45,512 nt of DNA from a virus. The stretch is from positions 1 through 45,512 of the IMG/VR virus record IMGVR_UViG_3300030108_002368; one strand, written 5' to 3'. The notes below the pieces were generated by a model that had not been told where the DNA came from, made no database searches, and saw nothing but the letters and a program-made list of their open reading frames with translations. This document shows positions 25,256 through 34,534 of the stretch, piece by piece; within the stretch, counting starts at the first letter, position 1; each line of letters begins with the position of its first letter. The position numbers were made by a program, and so were the translations under genes.

Positions 25256-25319
25256 GTTACTAGCAGTATTGCTAGAAGTTGCAGAGGATTTTGAAGTTAC
25301 CATTGTAATTGAGGATTGA
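25209..25319 (+). CDS. Tiny protein between terminase genes, 36 aa
   Basis: An ATG inside the end of the small-subunit gene opens a 37-codon frame whose TGA overlaps the large-subunit ATG (TGATG). The product alternates short beta-like and helical segments (KKTIVISGKKANLSELLAVL). Its tight overlap on both sides suggests it is translated and couples the two terminase genes. Function unknown. Confidence 0.5.
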   Translation: MKKTIVISGKKANLSELLAVLLEVAEDFEVTIVIED

Positions 25320-26803
25320 TGGATAAAAAAAAGATATTATTAGAAATGCAGCAAGATATGTTGTTATTTGGTCGTATGGTAATGCCAAATATGTTTAGTA
25401 GTGAATCTCCACCATTTCATTACGATTTAACAAAACATTTATTGAATGAAGAAGATAAACAAATAAATATTATCGCACCGAGGGGTCATGCTAAAAGTTC
25501 TGTAGTAGCTGGGATATGGCCATTGTTTCATTTAATGTTTACCCCTGGTATTAAAGTTATTGTTTTAGTATCAAGAACACAATCTCATGCAACAAAGTTA
25601 CTTGGTACTATAAAAGATGTTTTAGACTATTCAAAAGAGTTTCGATATTTTTTTGGGTATTGGGGAATGCAGTCTGCTAGGAAATGGACCAATACAGAAA
25701 TAGAATTGAAAGATGGAAGTTTAATAGTATGTAAAGGTACAGGACAACAAATAAGAGGTATTAAACATGGAAATCAAAGACCGACACTTCTTATATTGGA
25801 TGACCCAGAAGATGAAAATAACACAAAGACTTCAGAAGCTATGGAATATAATCTACGTTGGCTCTTGCAATCTGGTGTTCCATCCCTGGACCCGTTATCT
25901 GGTAGAATATGTGTTATTGGCACACCGCAGCATGAGCGATGTATGGTGGAAACATTAAAAGATATGAAAGGTTGGAATACATTAGAGTATAGACCAATAC
26001 TGGAAGAAGACTATACATTATGGGAAGAAGTATGGCCAGTAGAAAAATTACAACAAAAGAAAGAAGAACTAGAAAGTATTAATCGTTTATCTGTGTTTTA
26101 TAGAGAATATCTTTGTCAAATTGTAGGCGATGAAGATAATTTATTCAGAAAAGACGATTTGAAGTATTACGAAGGGTTCATTGAACGAGATGAGCAAGGG
26201 TTGTCAACTCTCGTTCTGACGAACCTTGATGGTGAGGAAGTAGACGAGAGGAGACCTGTAAACGTGTTTACTGGAGTCGACCCTGCATCTAGCACGAAGA
26301 AAGGAGCAGACTATAGTGTTATTTTTAATATTGCAGTGGATGGTGATAACAATAGGTTCGTATTACCTTACTTTCGTAAGCGTGCTACTCCTTTGGATTT
26401 GGCTGATTCTATTATCAACAATTTCAAAAATTTACGTAGTGCTAAGACGAGGATTGAATCTGTTGGATATCAGGAAATGCTTAGACAATATATCAAAGAA
26501 CAAGCAGAAGAGTTAGGTATGTTTATACCTGGTCTTGAAATAAAAGAAAATCCAAGAACAAGTAAATCATATAGATTAGAAAGTTTACAACCATTATTTG
26601 CTAATGGTAAAGTACATATACAAAAAAATATGCAAGCATTTATAGATGAGTGTACTTTATACCCAAGAGGTAAACATGATGACTTATTGGATGGATTTTT
26701 TTATGCAAATAAAAATTGTTATAGACCTACACACGAATCTCAGGTATCAGAGCAAGAACCTTCTTGGTTTCCAAGAAAAACTAAGTCTTGGAAAACTTTG
26801 TAA
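25319..26803 (+). CDS. terL: Terminase large subunit (packaging ATPase-nuclease)
   Basis: I choose the ATG at 25319 (GAGG upstream, TGATG overlap) over the TTG at 25316. The ATPase domain has Walker A APRGHAKSS at 53-61 and Walker B LLILDD with D161-D162. The nuclease domain has TGVDPASSTKKGADYS with D321, and a late acidic pair D454-D455 in GKHDDLLDG. At about 494 residues it is a normal length for TerL. It powers DNA translocation into the procapsid and cuts the concatemer. The cutting mode (headful or site-specific) cannot be told, but the circularly closing contig fits headful packaging. Confidence 0.9.
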   Translation: MDKKKILLEMQQDMLLFGRMVMPNMFSSESPPFHYDLTKHLLNEEDKQINIIAPRGHAKSSVVAGIWPLFHLMFTPGIKVIVLVSRTQSHATKLLGTIKDVLDYSKEFRYFFGYWGMQSARKWTNTEIELKDGSLIVCKGTGQQIRGIKHGNQRPTLLILDDPEDENNTKTSEAMEYNLRWLLQSGVPSLDPLSGRICVIGTPQHERCMVETLKDMKGWNTLEYRPILEEDYTLWEEVWPVEKLQQKKEELESINRLSVFYREYLCQIVGDEDNLFRKDDLKYYEGFIERDEQGLSTLVLTNLDGEEVDERRPVNVFTGVDPASSTKKGADYSVIFNIAVDGDNNRFVLPYFRKRATPLDLADSIINNFKNLRSAKTRIESVGYQEMLRQYIKEQAEELGMFIPGLEIKENPRTSKSYRLESLQPLFANGKVHIQKNMQAFIDECTLYPRGKHDDLLDGFFYANKNCYRPTHESQVSEQEPSWFPRKTKSWKTL

Positions 26804-26810
26804 ATAATCC

Positions 26811-26840
26811 TTGACAAGAGTCTAAAAATTCCCGTAATTT
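26811..26840 (+). promoter_or_regulatory. Candidate promoter before portal/head genes
   Basis: TTGACA (26811-26816) and TAATTT (26835-26840) are separated by 18 bases in the only sizeable gap of this part of the operon. TTGACA is a perfect sigma-70 -35 box. It would drive the head genes. Confidence 0.45.
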
Positions 26841-26855
26841 AGACCTATTACGTTT

Positions 26856-27008
26856 ATGGACAAAAGCAAGTACTTTTTTACATTTGAAGAATTTATTTCT
26901 AAAATAGATAGTTTAGATAAAATAAAAGTACCAGAAGGATATACGCAGATAGATGCCCAAAAAAATACAAAAGAAAGTACAAAGCACAAGAAAACAAAAT
27001 CAAGATGA
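26856..27008 (+). CDS. Small hypothetical protein, 50 aa, overlapping portal
   Basis: An ATG 16 bases after the promoter-like -10 opens a 51-codon frame in a different phase from the portal, overlapping it by 56 bases. The product starts MDKSKYFFTFEEFISKIDSL and ends Lys-rich. No ribosome site is seen. It may be a real leader gene or a chance frame. Confidence 0.4.
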   Translation: MDKSKYFFTFEEFISKIDSLDKIKVPEGYTQIDAQKNTKESTKHKKTKSR

Positions 27009-29274
27009 TTTACAGTTTGTTTTTGATTATGAAACTGGAAATGTAAATCAAGTTGAGATAGATGAAGAAGTTCAATATACAAGAGAATTATTTCATGATT
27101 ATAAAAGTGCAAGAGAGCTATGGGCACAAAAATTTCAAGAATCTTTAGAGTTTAGAGCAGGTGCGCAATGGACAAATGAAGAACGTGATGTATTAGAAGC
27201 ACGTGGTCAAGCACCTATTGTAGTAAATAGAATACATCCTATTGTAGAAACTGCTAAATCTCTTTTAACATATAACTCACCTCAGTTTCGTTCTACTGGT
27301 CGTGAAGACTCAGATAGAGAAACAGCAAAGGTTTTTTCTGATTTATTTCAATATATATGGCAAATATCTGCTGGTGACGAAGAATTAAAACAAGCTATAG
27401 ACGATTACTATGTTGGTGGTATGGGAGTTTTGCAAGTATATCAAGACCCTGATGCTGATATGGGTAAAGGTGAAGTGTATATTAAGTCTATAAATCCATT
27501 AGATGTATATATAGACCCAAATTCAAAAGATGTGTACGCTAGAGATGCTGCTAATATATTAGTAACAACTTATATGACAGATGAACAAGCAATGCAAACA
27601 TATCCAGAGTTTTATGATATTATTGAACAATCTGCTATGCATCCTGATGAATCAGATGATTACCCAGTTACAAACTTAGCTGCTACTGAAGGACAGCTTT
27701 TTACTACAGATGGTACAGAAACAGTTCATAATAGAAGACAATATATAGAACGTTACTCAAAAGAAATGCATTCTTACTATAATTGTTTTGAAATTTTTTC
27801 ACAACAAGAACATTTGTTAGATGAAGAAGAATATGAACAGTATTTATCTACAATGTATATGAAGGTTAAAACTATTAAAGGTGAGGAAGTAATATTATTT
27901 GAAGAAGAATCTGTAGAAGATATGTACAAGATTATTGAAGAAACAGGGATGATTTTTCATTATGAACTACCAGAACCAAAATTAAATGAAATGGGTCAAG
28001 TTATGCAACAAGCTCCTGTAAGGGTAGCTGGACCAGAAGATGAAAAATCTATACCAGGTAGTACTACAATATTAATACCTATGACAGTTGAAGAATTAAT
28101 TGGAACAGGAAAGATAGTATCTAATCAAATAGAAGAGTGTAGAGTAAAGATGGTAGTAAGTGTAGGCGATAAAAAGTTGTATGAACGTTTATTACCTACA
28201 GAAAATTATCCTATTATACCTTTAATGAATATACATCATAGAAATCCATTTCCAGAATCAGATGTTAGATTATATAGACCATTACAGGAATATATTAATA
28301 AAATTCGTTCTTTAATTATTGCACACGCAAGCACAAGTACTAATGTGAAACTATTAATACCTAGAGGTTCTGCTGATTTAAATCAAATAGAACAAGAATG
28401 GAGTAAGGCAGGTACAAGTGTTATTGAGTTTGATGCAGAGTTAGGTGCACCGATTGTGGCTGGCCCAGTCCCATTACCAAATGAGCTTTATAAAAATGAA
28501 GCTGATGCCAAATATGACCTAGAATATGGATTTGGTATTTTTGAATTAATGCAAGGTAGTGGTAAAAGTGCACCATCTACATATAGAGGAACATTAGTTG
28601 TAGACGAGTTTGGCCAGCGTAGAATTAAATCAAGAAGAGATGACATAGAAGGAATGTTGAATCAAGTTGCAAAGGTAGCTATTCCACTTATGCAACAATT
28701 ATATACAGAAGAAAAAGTGATTAGACTTATACAACCAAATGGTAATGAAAAAGAAGAACGTTTTAATTATTATAAAGAAATGGATAATGGACAAGTTTCA
28801 CGTTTCCATGATATAGGTGTAGGAAAATATGATGTTGTAGTTGTTTCTGGTTCTACATTACCTACGAATAGAATGGCATTATTAAATAATTACATGGAAA
28901 TGTACAAGATGGGACTTATAGACCAAACAGAAGTATTAAAGAAATCAGAGCTTGTAGATGTAGACGGAGTATTGGAACGAAGTGGACAAATGAAACGTAT
29001 GCAACAACAAATGCAAGCTATGGCAGAAGAATTGAAGAAAGTCAAGGGCGATTTACAAACTGCTCAACGTGAAGAAGTTCACGCTAAGAAACGACTTGAA
29101 GTAGAAAAATTCAGTGGAGAGTTAGATAAAGTATCTAACAGAGCTGATATGGCAACTACGCTTTATAAAGCAAGGTTGAACGATGCAAAACAACAGTTGA
29201 TGAACTCTGATGCAAGTCAATCGGATATTGAAGATATGGATATATTTGAACCGATGACTGAAGAAGAGAGTTAA
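26953..29274 (+). CDS. Portal protein, P22-like
   Basis: The 773-residue product has the layout of P22-type portals. The N-terminal part contains WAQKFQESLEFRAGAQW and ARGQAPIVVNRIHPIVE. Next comes a wing region with a conserved SINPLDVYIDPNSKD, then a stem/crown region with QGSGKSAPSTYRGTLVVDEF. The C-terminus is a long helical, Gln-rich coiled coil (about residues 680-760). It forms the dodecameric DNA gateway and binds the terminase and head-tail adaptors. The family is typical of short-tailed phages. Confidence 0.85.
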   Translation: MPKKIQKKVQSTRKQNQDDLQFVFDYETGNVNQVEIDEEVQYTRELFHDYKSARELWAQKFQESLEFRAGAQWTNEERDVLEARGQAPIVVNRIHPIVETAKSLLTYNSPQFRSTGREDSDRETAKVFSDLFQYIWQISAGDEELKQAIDDYYVGGMGVLQVYQDPDADMGKGEVYIKSINPLDVYIDPNSKDVYARDAANILVTTYMTDEQAMQTYPEFYDIIEQSAMHPDESDDYPVTNLAATEGQLFTTDGTETVHNRRQYIERYSKEMHSYYNCFEIFSQQEHLLDEEEYEQYLSTMYMKVKTIKGEEVILFEEESVEDMYKIIEETGMIFHYELPEPKLNEMGQVMQQAPVRVAGPEDEKSIPGSTTILIPMTVEELIGTGKIVSNQIEECRVKMVVSVGDKKLYERLLPTENYPIIPLMNIHHRNPFPESDVRLYRPLQEYINKIRSLIIAHASTSTNVKLLIPRGSADLNQIEQEWSKAGTSVIEFDAELGAPIVAGPVPLPNELYKNEADAKYDLEYGFGIFELMQGSGKSAPSTYRGTLVVDEFGQRRIKSRRDDIEGMLNQVAKVAIPLMQQLYTEEKVIRLIQPNGNEKEERFNYYKEMDNGQVSRFHDIGVGKYDVVVVSGSTLPTNRMALLNNYMEMYKMGLIDQTEVLKKSELVDVDGVLERSGQMKRMQQQMQAMAEELKKVKGDLQTAQREEVHAKKRLEVEKFSGELDKVSNRADMATTLYKARLNDAKQQLMNSDASQSDIEDMDIFEPMTEEES

Positions 29275-29287
29275 CATAGGAGATAAA

Positions 29288-30157
29288 ATGGAAGAAAATA
29301 AAATAGACACAGTAGATGAGCAAGCAGTAGAAGGTGTAACGACTGAGCCGACAACTGCTTCAGAAGACATTTTTAACGAAATATTTGGAGAAGCACAACA
29401 ACAGGTTGCTCCTGTTAGCCAAGAAGTAGTTGAGGGTGAAGCTCCTGAGACTCAGACTAATGTGGAACCAAAGAACGACCCTGACCAGTTTCAATACTGG
29501 CAAAGTCAAGCTGATAAAAGACAAGCAGAAGTAGATATGTTGAAATCACAAATGGCAGATGTTATGTCAAAAGTGGGACAACCTGCAACTGCTCCTGAAG
29601 TTGAAAAGGAAACAGTTTTAGAAAAACCTGTTAAACCTTCTAAACCAGCTGACTTCGACCGTTCTGAAGCTTTGACTGACCCTGATAGTGCATCAGCAAA
29701 GTACTTAGCAAAGCAAGAATCTTATTTGGAAGCTATGTCTGATTATGTAGCAAATTCAAATGAAAGAGTTATGCAAACGATGACACAGACAAAAAGAGAA
29801 CAAGAAGCTATAGCTAGGGACCAAAAAGTTGTAAGAGACTTACAGTCTAAATACAACTATACTCCAGAGCAAGCTAATGATTTTCTATCACAAATGTCAT
29901 CACCAGAGTCATTATCGTTAGATAATTTAGTGCAACTTCATAAGTTGAAAATGAACACAGGTTCACAGCAGGTTACACAGATAACCCCACAAGCTCAACA
30001 GAAAGCAGCAGTAATGAATGAACGTAATGAAAAGCTAAGTATACCTAAACCTATCGGAGTACAGCCAGGAGCTAGTGACCAGTCGCCAACAAAAAACGTA
30101 GAAGATAAAATGATGGATGCGATGATTAGTAATTTTAACAAGCGTAATCCATTTTAA
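29288..30157 (+). CDS. Scaffolding protein
   Basis: The 289-residue protein sits between portal and capsid genes. It is acidic, Gln- and Pro-rich and low complexity at the N-terminus (about residues 1-90), with helical segments QYWQSQADKRQAEVDMLKSQ and QTKREQEAIARDQ. Composition and position are those of phage scaffolds that direct procapsid assembly and then leave. No protease motif is seen. Confidence 0.75.
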   Translation: MEENKIDTVDEQAVEGVTTEPTTASEDIFNEIFGEAQQQVAPVSQEVVEGEAPETQTNVEPKNDPDQFQYWQSQADKRQAEVDMLKSQMADVMSKVGQPATAPEVEKETVLEKPVKPSKPADFDRSEALTDPDSASAKYLAKQESYLEAMSDYVANSNERVMQTMTQTKREQEAIARDQKVVRDLQSKYNYTPEQANDFLSQMSSPESLSLDNLVQLHKLKMNTGSQQVTQITPQAQQKAAVMNERNEKLSIPKPIGVQPGASDQSPTKNVEDKMMDAMISNFNKRNPF

Positions 30158-30173
30158 TTAAGGAGAAGGCAAA

Positions 30174-31619
30174 ATGGCACAAGACGCAAACGGAGTATTT
30201 AGTCCTAGCATTGGTGTAACACCACAAGGTGTTTCTATCAATGATAGTAGACGAGTATTCAATTTCGGTGAAAGAGTAGCTGAATTAAACCCAGCTGCTT
30301 CGCCTTTCTTCGCATATTTATCTAAAGTTGCTAAGAAACCTACAGATGACCCTGTATTTAAATTCTTAGAAAAAAGACATCAATGGCAACGTAGAAACTT
30401 CTTTGTAGATGGTCCTATCGAGCATACTGCAGGCGGAAGTCCTACACAAGCTACTTTTAACTTAGTTAAAGCAGACGACAAAATTGATGTTGACTATGAT
30501 ATTTATGGAAGAAAAGCAGGAGGACCTTACAAGGCAGAATTTATTACAGTTGGACAGATGATTGCAATCGAAGGATTGTTAGATGCTGCAGCTGGAGCAG
30601 GTTCTGATAAAAACCTTGTAGTGTATTATAGAATAACAGACGTAACTCAAAATTCATTAGACACAGGTATATCAGCTGAGTTTGTTAAAGCTATTGAAAC
30701 TGGTGTTGAAAACGGCGCTATAGACGTTACAACATTAGCTAGTGGAGACAAAATCGTACACGCTGATAACAAACCTGGTCAAGTAATTGGTTCTGCATAC
30801 GCAGAAGGCGATACAGCACCTGATGGATGGAGAGACGAGTTCTATTCTAGAGAAGGATACTGTCAGATTTTTAAAACTGCAGTACCTTTATTTTCAGGAA
30901 CTTCTTTAGCTACACGCTACAGAGGTGACGCTAACGAATACATGAGAGTATATCAAGAGAAACTTATGGAACATAAGATGGATATTGAGAATGCTTTACT
31001 ATTCGGTTATGGTGAAGTTGACGAAAGTTCAACATCACAACAAAGAAAAACATGGGGTATCTTACCTTACACTGAAGTATATGGAAAGGTTAAAACCTTT
31101 ACTTACGCTTCATCAGGGTACGATGACTTCGTAGATGCTATGTCAGATATTTTTGATGCAGAATCTGCAGCAGGTGGTAGTAAAATGGTACTTGCTTCAC
31201 GTTCTATCATGAACTGGCTTAACAAATTAGGTGGACAGTCTTTCTTAGGAAATACAATGGCATCAGGAGTTGGAACATCTGCAGCAGGTGTACCTACTTC
31301 AGCACCATATGGTGTTTCTTTAGACAAAGGACAGTCACTATTTAATGGTGTTAACGTAACACAAGTAGATACTTTATATGGTACTCTTAACTTTGTTATG
31401 GAACCACTATTTAGAGGTCCATGGGCTAACCATGCTGTAGCTATTGATTTAAACAACGTAGCTTACAGACCACTTGCTGGTAACGGTGAGTCTAGAGATA
31501 CTCAAGTTATTACTAATATTCAGAACAACGATGTTGACGGAAGAAAAGACATGATTCTTACAGAAGCAGGTCTTGAAATTCAACTACCAGAAACACACGC
31601 TGTATTGAAATTTAGCTAA
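30174..31619 (+). CDS. Major capsid protein
   Basis: The 481-residue protein follows the scaffold with AAGGAG before the ATG. The N-terminal FNFGERVAELNPAASPFFAYL and the later VPLFSGTSLATRYRG and GKVKTF segments, with an Ala/Gly-rich central part, fit an HK97-fold capsid protein. A terminator-like hairpin follows, as is common after highly expressed capsid genes. The assignment rests on order, size and composition rather than a diagnostic motif. Confidence 0.75.
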   Translation: MAQDANGVFSPSIGVTPQGVSINDSRRVFNFGERVAELNPAASPFFAYLSKVAKKPTDDPVFKFLEKRHQWQRRNFFVDGPIEHTAGGSPTQATFNLVKADDKIDVDYDIYGRKAGGPYKAEFITVGQMIAIEGLLDAAAGAGSDKNLVVYYRITDVTQNSLDTGISAEFVKAIETGVENGAIDVTTLASGDKIVHADNKPGQVIGSAYAEGDTAPDGWRDEFYSREGYCQIFKTAVPLFSGTSLATRYRGDANEYMRVYQEKLMEHKMDIENALLFGYGEVDESSTSQQRKTWGILPYTEVYGKVKTFTYASSGYDDFVDAMSDIFDAESAAGGSKMVLASRSIMNWLNKLGGQSFLGNTMASGVGTSAAGVPTSAPYGVSLDKGQSLFNGVNVTQVDTLYGTLNFVMEPLFRGPWANHAVAIDLNNVAYRPLAGNGESRDTQVITNIQNNDVDGRKDMILTEAGLEIQLPETHAVLKFS

Positions 31620-31629
31620 TAGTTGATAC

Positions 31630-31653
31630 GGGGGAGTTGCAATATACTCCCCC
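31630..31653 (+). terminator. Hairpin after capsid gene
   Basis: GGGGGAGT (31630-31637) and ACTCCCCC (31646-31653) form a perfect GC-rich 8-bp stem with an 8-base loop, followed by AAAAAATTTT. The U-tract is displaced by six A bases, so it may be a partial terminator or a stabilising 3' structure that sets capsid mRNA level. Confidence 0.55.
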
Positions 31654-31682
31654 AAAAAATTTTAAATTAAAAGGAGAATACA

Positions 31683-32018
31683 ATGGCAAATCCATTATTA
31701 GTAAGAGCAGCAAGAAAAGCAATTATGAAATCGCCTGCAGGTAAAAGATTAAAGAAAAAAGGAATAGAAGGTGGAAAAAAACTTGTAGAAGGTATAGGAA
31801 AAACTACACGTAATTATATACAAAAAAGTACAAGTAATTCTACTGTAAAAGATGGACTTACAAAAGGTATGATGCGATTAAATCCTTCAGGTCAAATGTC
31901 TAGAGGTATAGCAATGGGTGTTAAATTTGGTAAAGCTCAAGCAGCTAAAGAGGGTGTAAAAGCAGCTTTAGTATCAGGTGGAGCTGGTTATCTTTTAGGT
32001 AAAAAAAAGAAAAAATAG
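31683..32018 (+). CDS. Small basic Gly/Ala-rich protein, 111 aa
   Basis: AAGGAG precedes the ATG. Very basic with Lys clusters (GKRLKKKGIEGGKKLVEGIGK), a C-terminal Gly/Ala helix (about residues 85-105) and a GKKKKK end. It could be a minor virion or membrane-active protein. No family is recognised. Confidence 0.6.
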   Translation: MANPLLVRAARKAIMKSPAGKRLKKKGIEGGKKLVEGIGKTTRNYIQKSTSNSTVKDGLTKGMMRLNPSGQMSRGIAMGVKFGKAQAAKEGVKAALVSGGAGYLLGKKKKK

Positions 32019-32026
32019 GAAAGTAA

Positions 32027-33322
32027 ATGAGTTTTCAAACAAATATAGAAGATATTACAGGTAGTATTAGTGGTAAAACTGCACAAGCTGCTAGATATTT
32101 AGCAGAAGGTGTAAAATTTATTACAAAATATGTAATGAATAATCCTGATATGGAACAAAGACTTACACAGGTTGCTACTTTAAATACTAGTTCGAGTACT
32201 TTATCTACAACTAATATTTTACATATTGCTAGTGTTACAAGAAGTGATGCTACAAGATTTAGAGAAGCATCTGAAATACCAGTTGAAAATGCTGCTGATT
32301 ACTCAGATGCTAATAGTATTTATGTAACAAGTAAGTTTGACCCTGTTTATTACATAGATGAAGATGTTTTAAATATTATACCAACTCCAAGTAATGCTGA
32401 AACAGCAAAAGTAAGACATATTACACCAGATACAAGTGTTGCAGTTGGTGACAGTAGTATTGATAATTTTCCACCTGAACTTGAAAGAGGTGTAGTATTG
32501 TATGCATCTAAAGAAATTTTAAGATTATTTATGAATGACAGGAATGCTACATTAGTTGGTTTATCACCTGGTGATATAGACCCTCCATCAGTTTCTATAG
32601 ATACTGTAACTTATAGTGCACCAGGTAATTCAGATGTTGGTGATTCAACAGCAGGTAGTGTTTCTGCTTCTACAGCTGTAACTGCAGGCGATAAAATAAC
32701 TTTTGGACCTGCGCCTTCTTATAATAAAATAGATGCTGGGTTAGACTACGATACTGGTACTATTGCTGTAAATGATTTTTTATCTAGCGAAGATGTAGAA
32801 TTAGCACAAATAGCATTACAAAAAGAACAACAAAAATTAACTGAACATTCTTCTAATATACAAGATGAATTAAATGAATTTAATAAAGAAGTAACTATAT
32901 ATCAGGCAGATATACAAGCAGCATTAGATAAAGCACAAAGAGATTTACAAGCATTAATTAGTAAAGCAAGAAATGATTTAGAAGCAGCTCAGTCAACAGC
33001 ACAACTTGCAACAAATGTTTCTATACAAAATCAATCTGAAAAATCACAAAGATTGATACAAAATGCTATTAATACAATGCAAGCTCTTGTAAGAACAAAT
33101 GATGCTAAAATTGCAGCATATAATGCAGATATAAATAATTATACTGCAAAAGTTAATGAAGAAGTGCAAAGATATACTCTTGCTTTTCAAGAAGTTGTTC
33201 AAGATTATAATTGGTATTCTCAACAGTATCAGTTAGCAACACAAGATTTATTTTTATTTTTACAACCATATATAACATTAGGAGTTCCAAATGAAGTTGC
33301 AGCAGATGATAGAGCAAGTTAG
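32027..33322 (+). CDS. Structural protein with long coiled coil, 431 aa
   Basis: The N-terminal half is mixed alpha/beta. The C-terminal half (about residues 260-400) is an extended Gln/Glu/Ala-rich coiled coil (QKEQQKLTEHSSNIQDELN and on). It follows capsid genes and overlaps the adaptor gene by 32 bases. A head-tail connector or internal rod role is inferred; no named family. Confidence 0.6.
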   Translation: MSFQTNIEDITGSISGKTAQAARYLAEGVKFITKYVMNNPDMEQRLTQVATLNTSSSTLSTTNILHIASVTRSDATRFREASEIPVENAADYSDANSIYVTSKFDPVYYIDEDVLNIIPTPSNAETAKVRHITPDTSVAVGDSSIDNFPPELERGVVLYASKEILRLFMNDRNATLVGLSPGDIDPPSVSIDTVTYSAPGNSDVGDSTAGSVSASTAVTAGDKITFGPAPSYNKIDAGLDYDTGTIAVNDFLSSEDVELAQIALQKEQQKLTEHSSNIQDELNEFNKEVTIYQADIQAALDKAQRDLQALISKARNDLEAAQSTAQLATNVSIQNQSEKSQRLIQNAINTMQALVRTNDAKIAAYNADINNYTAKVNEEVQRYTLAFQEVVQDYNWYSQQYQLATQDLFLFLQPYITLGVPNEVAADDRAS

Positions 33323-33575
33323 AAAACATCATCCAGAATTAAGTACAAATGAAATTGTTATTATGTTAAATGAAGCACAAGATGAATTTAGTGCTAGAAC
33401 ATTAATATTACAGGAAGCTACTCAGTTTACTACTGTAGCAAATCAACGTTATTATGGATTAAAAGATTCAATATTGGAAGTAAAATCTGTTGATTTAACA
33501 GATGATGATGGCAATGCCAAAACAATTAAACGTCTACAAGGTAGACCTAAATATAGGGATTTAGATAATGTCTAA
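33291..33575 (+). CDS. Head-tail adaptor-like protein, N-terminal part
   Basis: The 94-residue product contains LNEAQDEFSARTLI and the RYYGLKDSILEVKSVDL segment, typical of small adaptor or tail-completion proteins of podoviruses. Its end overlaps the next gene by 8 bases, and the next product looks like the C-terminal half of the same kind of protein, so this may be a gene split into two. Confidence 0.55.
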   Translation: MKLQQMIEQVRKHHPELSTNEIVIMLNEAQDEFSARTLILQEATQFTTVANQRYYGLKDSILEVKSVDLTDDDGNAKTIKRLQGRPKYRDLDNV

Positions 33576-33981
33576 TAATTATTCAAGAGTATATAATCGT
33601 TCAGTAAAAGAAAATGTGTATTGGATTGAAAGAGATTCAATAGGGTTAGCATTATATGACCCATTAGCAAGTGAAGTAAATAGGTTTACTAGTTTAGATA
33701 GTGCACACACAGTGACATTATTTTATTATAAAAAAGCTGACCATTTCAATACATTGGATAAAGCAGCTAGTGCAATGAATGAAACTAGTGAATTGCCAGA
33801 ACAATTTCATCAATATTTAGTAGATAGAGCTATACAAAAAGGATATGAGTTTAAACCAGAAATGATACAGATGGCTCCATACTTTGAAAGAAAATTTGAA
33901 AAAGGAATAAAAGAAGGTAAGATGTATGCTAATAGAGGGCGTATATCTGGTATGAGACACGTTAGACAATCGAGTTATTAA
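33568..33981 (+). CDS. Head-tail adaptor-like protein, C-terminal part
   Basis: The 137-residue product has VYWIERDSIGLALYDP, LPEQFHQYLVDRAIQKGYEF and APYFERKFEKGIKEG segments, which in related phages I would expect downstream of the previous segment in one polypeptide. The overlap AATGTCTAA at the junction allows either reinitiation or a frameshift. Together the two total about 231 residues. Confidence 0.55.
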   Translation: MSNNYSRVYNRSVKENVYWIERDSIGLALYDPLASEVNRFTSLDSAHTVTLFYYKKADHFNTLDKAASAMNETSELPEQFHQYLVDRAIQKGYEFKPEMIQMAPYFERKFEKGIKEGKMYANRGRISGMRHVRQSSY

Positions 33982-34280
33982 TGGCTAATAATTGGAAAGA
34001 TGGTGAATTAGGAATTAACTATTTGAATTTAGTTAATGGCGCATCAAATGAAATGAATGATTCATTTAATGATGATATAGAATCATTGTTTACAGATAAA
34101 GAATCATTATTAAATACAACGTTTACTGACAAAAGTACATTGCAACCAGATATATATACAGATAAACCTTCTTTGAGCAATGTTATTTATGTTGATAAAC
34201 CAACATTAAAAAATGTAACATATACAGATAAACCTAGTTTAAGTAATGTAACTTATGACGATAAAGGAGTAAATGCATAA
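33981..34280 (+). CDS. Repeat protein, 99 aa, with DKPSLSNVTY-type repeats
   Basis: The C-terminal about 60 residues are tandem 11-12-residue units of the form Y-x-D-K-P-S-L-x-N-V (TDKSTLQPDIYTDKPSLSNV and relatives). Such short repeats form a solenoid or spacer. Position between adaptor and fibre genes suggests a tail or neck component. The TAATG overlap with the previous gene gives the start. Confidence 0.6.
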   Translation: MANNWKDGELGINYLNLVNGASNEMNDSFNDDIESLFTDKESLLNTTFTDKSTLQPDIYTDKPSLSNVIYVDKPTLKNVTYTDKPSLSNVTYDDKGVNA

Positions 34281-34534
34281 TGGGTGGTAGTTTATCAAAA
34301 CCAAATAGAATTAAAGATGTATATACTAAATTAGTATTTTACGAAAACAATAAATTTAAAACAGATAATGGAACACAAAATGTAACTATTACAGAAGCAG
34401 ATAATTTTTCTTCTTTAGATATAGTTGCAGGCACTGGTATTGAAACTAGTACAAGTGGAGGACAGACAACAATTAGTGTAAAAGATGCAGATGTTCTTTT
34501 ACAAAATGAGGATATAAACGGAGGAGCATATTAA
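34280..34534 (+). CDS. Hypothetical fibre-associated protein, 84 aa
   Basis: The start overlaps the previous stop (TAATG). The C-terminal part, TGIETSTSGGQTTISVKDAD, resembles short beta-rich segments found in tail fibres. Function unknown, probably a fibre or baseplate piece. Confidence 0.55.
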   Translation: MGGSLSKPNRIKDVYTKLVFYENNKFKTDNGTQNVTITEADNFSSLDIVAGTGIETSTSGGQTTISVKDADVLLQNEDINGGAY

